DNA of 64,000 nt from contig CAVRAZ010000007.1 of the NCBI GenBank assembly GCA_963719135.1, forward strand, positions 62,001 through 126,000, given 5' to 3'. The notes beneath the pieces are model-generated. The model was not told the DNA's origin. It ran no database searches and was given only the letters and a program-made list of their open reading frames with translations. Positions within the stretch are counted from its first letter, which is position 1. The number at the start of each line of letters is the position of its first letter. This DNA is from CAVRAZ01 sp963719135 (GTDB taxonomy: Bacteria > Pseudomonadota > Gammaproteobacteria > DSM-19610). Below are positions 26,698-34,651 of the stretch, one piece after another. Made by a program: the position numbers and the translations under genes.

Positions 26698-27105
26698 CTA
26701 AGCTGACAGCCAGTTCTCCACCTTCAGGCCCGGCACCCGGGAAAACTCCCCGACGTTGGCGGTCACGACCGTGAGGTCGGTCGCCAGTGCCTGGGCGGCG
26801 ATCAGCAGATCGTTGGGTCCGATGGGCGTTCCCTGGCGTGTCAGGTGATGACGCAACTCCCCGTACCGGCGATCGGCCGGCGGTTCCAGCGGCAGGACGT
26901 CCACAGCAGAGAGCAGCCGATCGACACGCTCCGCGAGCCGGTCCGAGCCCGATTTGGCGGCACCGTAGCGCAGTTCCGCGGCAACGATGATGCTCGTGCA
27001 GACGCGGTTCTCACCGGCCTTCGCGATCCGGGTGGCCACCGCGCCCTGCGGATGGCGGACCAGGTCGGACAGGATGTTGGTATCTAATAGATACGCCAGC
27101 GACAT
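26698..27105 (-). CDS. vapC: VapC-family PIN-domain ribonuclease toxin
   Basis: 135 residues, PIN domain. The acidic residues of the active site are seen in LLDTNILSDLV near the N-terminus, in AAELRYGA (Glu) and in GPNDLLIAA (Asp). VapC toxins cleave tRNA or rRNA and are held inactive by VapB. It follows the antitoxin gene by two bases. The pair lies in a disrupted accessory region, as mobile toxin-antitoxin modules often do. Confidence 0.93.
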   Translation of the reverse strand: MSLAYLLDTNILSDLVRHPQGAVATRIAKAGENRVCTSIIVAAELRYGAAKSGSDRLAERVDRLLSAVDVLPLEPPADRRYGELRHHLTRQGTPIGPNDLLIAAQALATDLTVVTANVGEFSRVPGLKVENWLSA

Positions 27106-27107
27106 GC

Positions 27108-27350
27108 TTACAGCGCCACGTCATCCGGCGGCGGGAGGTCCTCGTCCACATCCGGGAAAGGCTCGTCCAGCGGTTCCAACCCGGCCAACAGGGCCAGCAG
27201 CCGGCCCTTGCGAATCGGCTCCACGATCAGGCGATCCCCCTCCTTGCGGATGAGTGCTTCCTCACCCTCGAGCTCGAACTCGCGGGGGATGCGCAGCGCC
27301 TGATTGCGGCCGTTGCGAAAGAGGCGCACATAACGTTCAAGGGCGGCCAT
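27108..27350 (-). CDS. vapB: VapB-family antitoxin
   Basis: 80 residues. The N-terminal half is an AbrB/MazE-like swapped-hairpin DNA-binding domain (VRLFRNGRNQALRIPREFEL), and the acidic C-terminal tail (EPFPDVDEDLPPPDDVAL) is the part that would wrap the toxin. It is the first gene of the operon with vapC, and the pair is probably autoregulated by this protein. Confidence 0.9.
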   Translation of the reverse strand: MAALERYVRLFRNGRNQALRIPREFELEGEEALIRKEGDRLIVEPIRKGRLLALLAGLEPLDEPFPDVDEDLPPPDDVAL

Positions 27351-27496
27351 TCGAGAACCCTCCGGTGCCTGACATAGGCCAAAGCATAGGCCATGGGTTC
27401 CCGCCCGTCAATGGGGCGGTAACCACTGGATACCCCGACAGATCTTGATCGGGTTTCTTATCGAACGGTATGCCGGTCTGGTGCATCGTAGCGGGC

Positions 27497-27810
27497 ATGT
27501 CTAACACCTATCGGCCGGCGCGCCCTCGCCCGGTACGGGCTGCTGCCGGCCTGCCTGAGCCTCGCGCTCGGCCATGTGGCCGCGGCACCTGTCGCCGGTC
27601 CGCATCGGGTCGAGGTGTTCACGGCAGGGCCCGCGGCCCCGACCGGTCTCGAACGTTCGGTCGCCGGGGTCGATGTGGAAATCTATCGGCTTGACGGCAT
27701 TCGGCAAGTCGAGCGTACCCTCTCAGCGGACCTGCCCGGTGATCCGGTATCGGCTCAGCGCGTCGCGCTGGCGCACGTCCAGCGGTTGGATCAACCAGCC
27801 CCCAGTCGAT
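27497..27810 (+). pseudogene. Remnant of an integrating conjugative element gene (TIGR03757-like)
   Basis: In one frame the plus strand reads a signal-peptide-like LLPACLSLALGHVAAAP, then HRVEVFTAGPAAP, GVDVEIYRLDGIRQVE and LSADLPGDPVSAQRVA. This resembles the small secreted proteins of ICE conjugation modules with the VEVFT and DP-x-A patterns. The only nearby ATG (27497) is in another frame, and the expected C-terminal half (with a VYG-type motif) is absent; the sequence runs into the convergent nuoB. No other ICE gene is seen. Identification is by memory of the family pattern. Confidence 0.45.
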
Positions 27811-27863
27811 GCAACACGCGGCCGTCCGGAGGTGTGCCGGGGGCTGACGCGCGACGTCGAGAG

Positions 27864-28352
27864 TCAGCGTGCGATGGTGTTGGTGCGCTTGATTTTGGCG
27901 GCCAACTGGATCATGCCGTAGATCAAAGCCTCGGCCGTCGGCGGGCACCCCGGCACATAGACGTCGACCGGCACGATCCGATCGCAGCCGCGCACGACCG
28001 CATAGCTGTAGTGGTAGTAACCGCCGCCATTGGCGCACGAGCCCATTGAGATAACCCACTTCGGCTCGGCCATCTGTGCGTACACTTTGCGAAGAGCAGG
28101 GGCCATTTTATTGGTTAGCGTGCCGGCGACGATCATCAGGTCCGCCTGGCGCGGGCTGGCCCGGAATACTTCCCAACCGAAGCGGCCGAGATCATAACGC
28201 GAGGCGCTGGCGTGCATCATTTCCACCGCGCAACACGCCAGCCCGAAGGTCAGCGGCCAAAGCGAGCCCGTCCGGGCCCAGTTGATTACATTGTCCGCGG
28301 TCGTGACGACGAAACCTTTGTCTTGCAGAACTTCCATTGGTTGTCCGGACAC
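27864..28352 (-). CDS. nuoB: Orphan NADH-quinone oxidoreductase subunit B
   Basis: 162 residues from a GTG at 28352, or 157 from the ATG at 28337. It looks intact: the four N2 cluster cysteines are in GLACCAVEM (two adjacent), MGSCANGGGYYH and VYVPGCPPTAEAL. NuoB is the subunit of complex I that carries the last iron-sulfur cluster before quinone. No other nuo gene is in the window, and it lies among mobile-element debris between vapBC and an XRE regulator. It may be an acquired or leftover second copy; whether it enters complex I is unknown. Confidence 0.93.
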   Translation of the reverse strand: MSGQPMEVLQDKGFVVTTADNVINWARTGSLWPLTFGLACCAVEMMHASASRYDLGRFGWEVFRASPRQADLMIVAGTLTNKMAPALRKVYAQMAEPKWVISMGSCANGGGYYHYSYAVVRGCDRIVPVDVYVPGCPPTAEALIYGMIQLAAKIKRTNTIAR

Positions 28353-28737
28353 TGTCTACCCCAGGGCGGTGAAAGGCGTCTGCCGCCCGGCGGCACGCCT
28401 CGGTTGCGTTCGCGTATCGTCGGCGACGGCCTGATCGCTCGAACCGACTTATTATTGCCGAATCGGACCTCGAAGCAAAGGGCTTGAACCGTCAGCCTGA
28501 ACGGTATTTCCCTTTGTTTGACCAGTTTGAAGGCCGCTCCGGCGTTTGGCCGCAGTGTCCGAACCGGATATCACTCGGGGGACGGCCGAACAGGCTCTCT
28601 ACTGATGACCCGGCAGCCGGATCCGGAAACACCGTTATCCATCCAGCAAATCGACTTATATTCCTCTCTGTGAATCTAATAAGCACGAATCGCCGCAAGT
28701 GCGCGGTCCCCACGCGGTCGGGCGTGGCTGCGGTGGG
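28353..28737. other. Intergenic region without a recognised gene
   Basis: About 385 bases between the nuoB start and the XRE regulator stop. Short frames on either strand give no family-like sequence. It presumably contains the nuoB promoter; I see no convincing -35/-10 pair or terminator. Confidence 0.45.
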
Positions 28738-29067
28738 TCAATGACCTGGAATCCGGAGCGATAGCAGGTCCGCAAGCGACAAGCCGAACGCGCGCGCGAT
28801 TTTCTCTGCGGTGCCCAAGGTCGTGTTGATCTCGGCGCGCTCGATGGCACCGACCAGCGTACGATTCAGGCCCGTTTCGAGCCCCAGTGCTTCCTGTGAC
28901 CACCGACGCACGGTTCGCAGGTAGCGGATATTGTCGCCAAGTTTCCTGCAACTTTCGGGTATAGAACGGTTCTCGCCGTACGGCAGGACCGGATCGAAAG
29001 TCCAGACGCGCGGCGACGAAGGCAGCGTGGTGTGTTTCGCGTAGAAGAATATCTGTGGCTCCTGCAT
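28738..29067 (-). CDS. XRE-family helix-turn-helix regulator
   Basis: 109 residues. A non-conserved N-terminus of about 40 residues precedes a Cro/C1 HTH domain: LGDNIRYLRTVRRWSQEALG, NRTLVGAIERAE and TLGTAEKIARAFGLSLADLL. A palindrome lies just upstream of the start and may be its own operator. It could regulate nuoB or be left over from a mobile element; the target is unknown. Confidence 0.85.
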   Translation of the reverse strand: MQEPQIFFYAKHTTLPSSPRVWTFDPVLPYGENRSIPESCRKLGDNIRYLRTVRRWSQEALGLETGLNRTLVGAIERAEINTTLGTAEKIARAFGLSLADLLSLRIPGH

Positions 29068-29088
29068 GCTGTGGCTCCTGTTGGTTCA

Positions 29089-29104
29089 CCGGACAAGTGT
29101 CCGG
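29089..29104. promoter_or_regulatory. Perfect palindrome upstream of the XRE gene, candidate operator
   Basis: CCGGACAAGTGTCCGG forms two 7-base arms around AG, 22 bases before the XRE start codon. Its size and position suit a dimeric HTH repressor site, though a short RNA hairpin is also possible. Confidence 0.35.
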
Positions 29105-29538
29105 ACTCTCTTGGCGCACAATCGTCCCGATTATCCCTGCTGTGTCCTGAACGTCCCTCGGGTGCCCCTGTGTTCGCACAAATGGCGCATCTGGCCGGGT
29201 ATAGTCTTTCTCCGGCGGTCTCGAATAATCTGGTGAAGTTCCAGCGTACTATCGGGTCGCTGTGCGGGCGTGTCAAGAAGTGCACTATATAAGCTGCGAA
29301 AAGCCACATAGTCAGGTCAACCCAGTCGGATGTTGCGTCCGGTTAACACGGCGCATCGCGCGCGCACCTCGATCGACAATCGCGACGGCAGACGTCTTGT
29401 CCGACATTCCGGGCGTGGATGTACTACAAGTTCTGTCGACGAGGCAGTTCATGCACGGCGTGCGTCGGGCAGCCGGCACGGCATCTTCGATGGCGCGGGC
29501 CGGTTGGCGAGATTTCCGGTCGATGGCGCATGTGGACA
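29105..29538. other. Region without a recognised gene
   Basis: About 430 bases between the XRE palindrome and the MAPEG remnant. Open frames exist on both strands but read as Arg/Ala/Ser-rich shadows with no motif I know. It may be decayed coding sequence of the same island. Confidence 0.4.
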
Positions 29539-29945
29539 ATGGCTACAAGGCAGACTACTGAGTTGTTCTGGCTCGTCGCAACGGTGACGATGACGGCGTT
29601 GTTCTGGTTGCCGTACGTTGTCATCGCAGCGCCGAACAGGGCATCGGTGAAGCGACCTGGGGCCCCCATGGGCATACGGCAACCTCGGTGGCCTGGGCCG
29701 GGCGCACGATGCGCGCACACGAAAACGCGGTCGAAAATCCGGCGATATTCGCGCCACCGGTGCCGGTCCTCCCCGAGGTCGGCGCCGGCACGCGGGCGAC
29801 GAGATCAGCGTGCAGGGTCCATTTCTCTGCACGCGCGGCCCATTTCTTCGTTTTGAGCGAACTACCGGTGCTGCGCATCGTGGCGTTTCTCGCCGGAATA
29901 GGCGCGCCGATGGTACTGGCGCCGACGCTGTTCGGGCAGCTGTGA
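29539..29945 (+). pseudogene. Broken MAPEG-family membrane protein gene
   Basis: The frame from the ATG at 29539 begins TTELFWLVATVTMTALFWLP, a typical MAPEG first membrane helix, then goes out of frame near 29620-29630. Another frame then reads GIGEATWGPHGHTATSVAWA, RTMRAHENAVENPAIFAPP and, after a degenerate stretch, ARAAHFFVL and LPVLRIVAFLAGIGAPMVLA to a stop at 29945. The AHENAVEN motif is the MAPEG hallmark. The family covers glutathione- and eicosanoid-related membrane enzymes and bacterial relatives of unclear role. At least one frameshift plus a degraded middle make it a pseudogene. Confidence 0.72.
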
Positions 29946-30255
29946 CTGGTGCGCCTCTTGTACGCAGTGGGATCGCTGCTCGTCCCGCCGGTCGGCGGAC
30001 CATGCCGGCCCCACGCCGGCTTTCGCGTCGATGCCGGGTTTGCGGGTCGGGGCGATTGCCGCTCCCGCGGGCGCGGTCGGCGGGTCGCCTGCACCAAGCC
30101 CGTCATGCTGCTCGCGGCGTAAAAAAAAGTATTAATGGAAACAAGAGCTAGCTTCTGTCTCGCGCCGCGGCTCCAAGAGCGCGATCCCCATCAAGCTTCT
30201 TTTCGCGACGCCGTTAACAGCCGGAATTTCAGGGAAAAATATAAAGAGTCAGTCC
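29946..30255. other. Region upstream of the pilus-locus sensor kinase
   Basis: About 310 bases with no recognisable gene. It includes an A-rich stretch (GTAAAAAAAAGTATTAATGG near 30119) that contrasts with the GC-rich surroundings and is a plausible promoter region for the kinase operon. I cannot place -35/-10 boxes with confidence. Confidence 0.4.
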
Positions 30256-32112
30256 ATGGCAGGCACCACCTCGTCAGTCTGGAAACAGGAACGGGTCGGC
30301 TTGATCATGATCGCGGCATCCTTGCTCGTGATCGTGTCGATCGTCGTGCTGTTGCTGGCGCACGAGAGCCGCAGGCTCAACCGGCTCGTGCGGGACCAGG
30401 GAGTCGATTTGGTGCGTTCGCTCTCCGGGGTCGGTTATGACGCCTTGGTGTCGCCGCCCGGCCGTCTGGACGCGCTGGCGATCGTTCACGATGGCCTGGT
30501 CTCCGGTTCGTTCGCCTATTTGACCGTATCCGGCGTGAACGGCGCCGTACAACGCGAGTTTGTGGCGGCGGGTGTCATCGTTCCCGCCGTAGTACCTGGG
30601 CAGCTTTCCACATCGATGATCGAAGAGCGCAGGATCGAAGCGACCCCGAATCAGACCGGCTTCACCGAATTTCGCGCACCGCTGTTTTCAGACGGACATC
30701 TGTCCGGCCATTTGCGCCTCGGCTACCGCGATGTGTCGCCGCCGCAGCTCCCCATCGGCGAGTTACCGTTCTTCGCGACCATGGCACTGACTGTCTTTCT
30801 GCTGACGCCGCTGTTCTATTTTATTCTCAAGCTGGAAATCGCACCGATAAACCGGGCCAACGATCAGCTCGAGGTGCTGCTTTCGAAGGACGGCGACATT
30901 GCTTCCGACGCCCATGCGGCACTGGCCCTGCCGGAAATGGCGGAACGGTTCAAATCGTTCGCCGTTGCCATGCGCGAGCGTATCGACGAACTCAAGGCGC
31001 AGCGCGATGACCTTCAGACCTCGCTGAAACTCTCGGCCTACCAGCGCATCCGCACCGAAAGCCTGCTGCAATGCCTGCCCGACGGCGTCCTGGTCCTCGA
31101 CGAAGACGGGGTTGCGAGGTTTGCCAACGAGCGGTTGGCGGCGTTGCTGCGGATTCCGCTGGAATCCGTCGTCGGGCTGCGACCCGCGGACTGGTGCGAC
31201 CGTTCGGACATCGTCGCCTTCCTTGCGCGCTATGAGGGCCGAGTCGTGCAGGGACATCATGCCGAAACTTTCAGTATGGCGCGCTCCGGATCGGCGCAGC
31301 GTTGGGTTGCGGCTGTCGCTCTGCCGCTGCTTTCGCGCAGTGATAACAGCCAGATCTATGGGACGATGGTGGTGTTTCGCGATGTCACCGCCGAACATCT
31401 CGCCAGGCAAGGCAGCAGCGAATTCGTTGCCCAGCTTGCCCACGAGTTGAAAACCCCAATCAGCACGATCGCCATGTATAGCGAATCGTTGCAGGGAGGG
31501 GAAGGGGATTCACCCGAATTCCGCATCGAGGCGGCGAACGTGATCCACGATGAAGTCGAGAGGCTGTCGGTGTTGATTTCGAACATGTTGAGCATAACCA
31601 AGCTCGAAATCGGCGTGATGAACATCGAGCGTTCACGGGTCAAACTGCACGACCTGCTGAAGGATGCCTTCGATACCGTGGCAAGAGGCGCACGCGGGAG
31701 TGACATGACCTTCAGGATCGACGTGCCGCGGGAACTCAGCGCCGTATCGGCGGACAAGAACCTGCTTCGTATTGCGGTCAACAACCTGCTGACGAATGCG
31801 GTCAAATACAACAGTCCGGGCGGCACGGTAGTCCTGTCCGCCGAGGAAACCGACGAACGGATTCGTATCCTGGTTCGCGATAGCGGCGTGGGCATCGCGC
31901 CCGAAGAAAAAGAGCGGATCTTCGACAAGTTCTATCGGTCCGAACGCCCGGAAATCCGTGCCAAGACGGGCCACGGACTGGGACTCTCGCTGGTGCGCGA
32001 GATCGTGCAGCTCCACCACGGCGTCATGACCGTCAACAGCGTGGTCGGACAGGGATCGGAGTTCATCATCGAGTTCGCAAAAGAAAAAGGACTGATGCAG
32101 CAGGCAGTGTGA
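30256..32112 (+). CDS. Membrane sensor histidine kinase with PAS domain
   Basis: 618 residues. A first membrane helix (residues about 14-36), an extracytoplasmic domain to about 175 and a second helix (about 178-198) are followed by a linker helix and a PAS-like domain (about 270-385: LLQCLPDGVLVLDEDGVARF). The phospho-acceptor is His396 in QLAHELKTPIST. The ATPase domain has NNLLTNAVKYNSPGG, DSGVGIAPEE and GHGLGLSLV. It is coupled to the next receiver gene and opens the pilus locus, so it probably controls pilus expression or activity; the signal is unknown. Confidence 0.93.
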   Translation: MAGTTSSVWKQERVGLIMIAASLLVIVSIVVLLLAHESRRLNRLVRDQGVDLVRSLSGVGYDALVSPPGRLDALAIVHDGLVSGSFAYLTVSGVNGAVQREFVAAGVIVPAVVPGQLSTSMIEERRIEATPNQTGFTEFRAPLFSDGHLSGHLRLGYRDVSPPQLPIGELPFFATMALTVFLLTPLFYFILKLEIAPINRANDQLEVLLSKDGDIASDAHAALALPEMAERFKSFAVAMRERIDELKAQRDDLQTSLKLSAYQRIRTESLLQCLPDGVLVLDEDGVARFANERLAALLRIPLESVVGLRPADWCDRSDIVAFLARYEGRVVQGHHAETFSMARSGSAQRWVAAVALPLLSRSDNSQIYGTMVVFRDVTAEHLARQGSSEFVAQLAHELKTPISTIAMYSESLQGGEGDSPEFRIEAANVIHDEVERLSVLISNMLSITKLEIGVMNIERSRVKLHDLLKDAFDTVARGARGSDMTFRIDVPRELSAVSADKNLLRIAVNNLLTNAVKYNSPGGTVVLSAEETDERIRILVRDSGVGIAPEEKERIFDKFYRSERPEIRAKTGHGLGLSLVREIVQLHHGVMTVNSVVGQGSEFIIEFAKEKGLMQQAV

Positions 32113-32504
32113 TGGCCAGGCATATTCTGTTGATCGACGACGAACCCCACGTGATCCGGATCATGCGTCTGGCGCTGGAGCGGGCCGGATTTACCGTGAG
32201 CCAGGCGCCGAACGGCCAGGCCGCGCTGGACCTGCTCGCGAACGCCATGCCGGACATCATAATCAGTGATCTGGATATGCCGGTTATGAACGGCCGCACC
32301 TTCTGCGAGCGGGTCTGCGCGGATTTTCCAGACGCCGGCGTGCGTCTCTTCGTGCTCACTTCGCGCGCCGAACTCGAACACCGGCAATGGGCTCGATCTG
32401 TACCGGGACTGGAATTTCTCGAAAAGCCTGTCAGCGTGCGCGCACTGGTGCGTCGTCTGGAAGCACCTGATTCCACCGTTCCACAGGACCACGCCGGCGT
32501 ATGA
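32112..32504 (+). CDS. Stand-alone response regulator receiver
   Basis: 130 residues from the ATG at 32112 (overlapping the kinase stop by one base; a GTG precedes it). It is only a receiver domain: acidic pair LLIDDEP, phospho-acceptor Asp53 in IISDLDMPVMNG, and the LEKPVS lysine. With no output domain it should act by protein contact, perhaps on the following GGDEF/EAL protein or the pilus ATPase. Confidence 0.93.
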   Translation: MARHILLIDDEPHVIRIMRLALERAGFTVSQAPNGQAALDLLANAMPDIIISDLDMPVMNGRTFCERVCADFPDAGVRLFVLTSRAELEHRQWARSVPGLEFLEKPVSVRALVRRLEAPDSTVPQDHAGV

Positions 32505-34639
32505 ACGGATCGGCCCTGGATGCGATCGACTTCAACAGGTATCTGTCGATACTGAAGTCGCTTGTTCCGGCCGCAGAAACAATTCGAGTGGTGGACGGGG
32601 CGGGACGGACGCTCGCCGCCACCGAAGCGCCGGCCGAGGCGCGCACGCGCTCCGGCCCACCGGCGGACTCCAACCGTTATCTGTTTGAGATCAGAGACCA
32701 GGACGTGACCCTCGTGTCGCTGATGATCGACATTCCCCGCGCCCTGGACAGGGCTGCGGCGGACGCGGTCGATTCACCGCGGGACAAAGTTCAGGCCGTT
32801 CTGGATTGCCTGCACGCCGAGCTGCGGCTAACGTCCGAACTCGATGCGATGGCCGCGGAACTCGCCGGCCGCTACGAAGAACTGAACCTGGTCTACAGCA
32901 GCAATGATGAATCCCTCGAGCAGGAGAACGAAGACCGGGCATTGAAAATGCTGGTCGACAACTGTGTCGAGTTTCTCGACGCAGGGCTCGTGGTGCTGTT
33001 CTATGGAAAGGAGCGAGCCTATCGGGCGGTCAATGAGGTCGATCCGCTTCCGGACACCGACCGGCTGGTTGACTGCCTGGAGAGGAATCTGGTGCCGCTG
33101 ATCGAAAGCACCGGGAACACGCTCGTGGTCAATCATGCCAAAGACCCGCTTCGTGACCGTATCTGTCCCGGGATGCAGTACAAGTTGCTGGCCTGCCCTG
33201 TCAAGAACGCGATGGGCTCGGTAGTTGCGGTTCTGGCCAGCCTGGAGCGGGCCGAGGCAACGGATTTTTTCAACAGCGATCGAAACCTGCTCGAAGCAAT
33301 GGCACGCAAGGTCTCCAAGATCGACCAGGCCAACTACGATCCAATGACCGGCCTCATGAAGCGGCAGCGTTTCGAAAACATCCTGAAACTCCTGCTCCAG
33401 AACGCTCACAGTCTGGAGGATGAACACAGCGTGATGCAGTTCGACCTGGAGCAACTGCAAGTCATCAATGATCTGCACGGCCGGGAAACCGGTGATGCCG
33501 TGATCGGGTGGGTGGCGGCGGGAATCAAATCGCTGTTGCGCCGTAGCAACGTCATCGCGTATTTTGGACGCGGCAAGTACGGGGTCTTGCTGCGCCATAC
33601 CGGAGAGCAGCAGGCGCTCCAGGCAGCGGATCAGATCAGAAAGACGTTGTCCGCCGAGGGCTACGTCTGCAATGGCAAGGTCGTGCAGATCAACCTGAGC
33701 GCGGGTGTGACGGTCATGGATCGGCAGTCACGTTCGGTAGCCGCCGTCATGGACGCTGTCGAACTCGCGGTCGGCACGGCCAAGGAGAAAGGCGGTAATC
33801 GTACCCGCGTCTACCGTCCAAACGACCAGGATTTCAAAGTGCGAAAGGAAGAGATGCGGTCCGTGAACCGCATTCAGGAAGCATTGCGGGGCGACCTGTT
33901 TCGTCTGTATTGTCAGCCCATAGTGGCTTCCAGCGGCAATGAGCCGGCCGTTCACTGCGAGGTATTGCTGCGCCTGAGCGGGGAGGACGGTACGCCTCTG
34001 GCGCCGGGCGCTTTTCTGCCTGCCGCCGAGCGTTATTACCTGATGCCGTTGATCGACCAGTGGGTAATCGATGCGACGTTCAGTACCGTCGCGCATACCG
34101 GTCTGTCCACCCGTTTCGAATCGGGGCTGATCTCGATCAACCTGTCGGGTCAGTCGCTGAGCGAAGAGAGGCTGGCCGACTATATCGACGAACGGCTGGT
34201 CTTTCATGGGTTGTCGTCGAGCTGGTTCTGCTTTGAGATCACCGAAACCACGGCACTTGGGAGCCTGAACGCAGCGCGGAATGTCGTCTCCGGCATGAGG
34301 AAGCGCGGATTCCGGTTCTCGCTGGACGATTTCGGCACGGGATTGAGTTCGTTCGCTTACCTGAAGGAATTTCCGGTCGACTATCTCAAGATCGACGGTT
34401 CGTTCGTGCGCGGCATTCTGGATGACGAGGTTTCATGCGCGATGGTGGAGTCGATCAACCAGATCGGCCATGTCATGCATTTGAAAACCATCGCCGAGTT
34501 TGTCGAGAACGCGGAACTGGCAGCGTGCCTCAAGTCGATCGGTGTCGACTACCTGCAGGGCTATGGCATCGCCAGGCCGCTGCCGTTCGAAGACTATATC
34601 CGGAGTCTGATGTCCGGCGACGTGGCCGCAAGCGCCTGA
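32501..34639 (+). CDS. GAF-like/degenerate GGDEF/EAL protein, probable c-di-GMP phosphodiesterase
   Basis: 712 residues; start overlaps the receiver stop by four bases. An N-terminal region is followed by a GAF-like domain (about 135-280), a GGDEF domain (about 290-440) and an EAL domain (about 455-705). The GGDEF motif is replaced by GRGKYG, so cyclase activity is unlikely. The EAL catalytic set looks complete: ExLxR as EVLLR, INLS, FEITETT, LDDFGTG, LKIDGSFV and YLQGYGIARP. It should hydrolyse c-di-GMP under control of the upstream kinase-receiver pair. Confidence 0.92.
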   Translation: MNGSALDAIDFNRYLSILKSLVPAAETIRVVDGAGRTLAATEAPAEARTRSGPPADSNRYLFEIRDQDVTLVSLMIDIPRALDRAAADAVDSPRDKVQAVLDCLHAELRLTSELDAMAAELAGRYEELNLVYSSNDESLEQENEDRALKMLVDNCVEFLDAGLVVLFYGKERAYRAVNEVDPLPDTDRLVDCLERNLVPLIESTGNTLVVNHAKDPLRDRICPGMQYKLLACPVKNAMGSVVAVLASLERAEATDFFNSDRNLLEAMARKVSKIDQANYDPMTGLMKRQRFENILKLLLQNAHSLEDEHSVMQFDLEQLQVINDLHGRETGDAVIGWVAAGIKSLLRRSNVIAYFGRGKYGVLLRHTGEQQALQAADQIRKTLSAEGYVCNGKVVQINLSAGVTVMDRQSRSVAAVMDAVELAVGTAKEKGGNRTRVYRPNDQDFKVRKEEMRSVNRIQEALRGDLFRLYCQPIVASSGNEPAVHCEVLLRLSGEDGTPLAPGAFLPAAERYYLMPLIDQWVIDATFSTVAHTGLSTRFESGLISINLSGQSLSEERLADYIDERLVFHGLSSSWFCFEITETTALGSLNAARNVVSGMRKRGFRFSLDDFGTGLSSFAYLKEFPVDYLKIDGSFVRGILDDEVSCAMVESINQIGHVMHLKTIAEFVENAELAACLKSIGVDYLQGYGIARPLPFEDYIRSLMSGDVAASA

Positions 34640-34651
34640 GGCAACGTGCCG

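Noticed and set aside
28484..29309. Small plus- and minus-strand frames around the XRE gene
   Set aside because: Apart from the HTH gene their translations show no conserved features.
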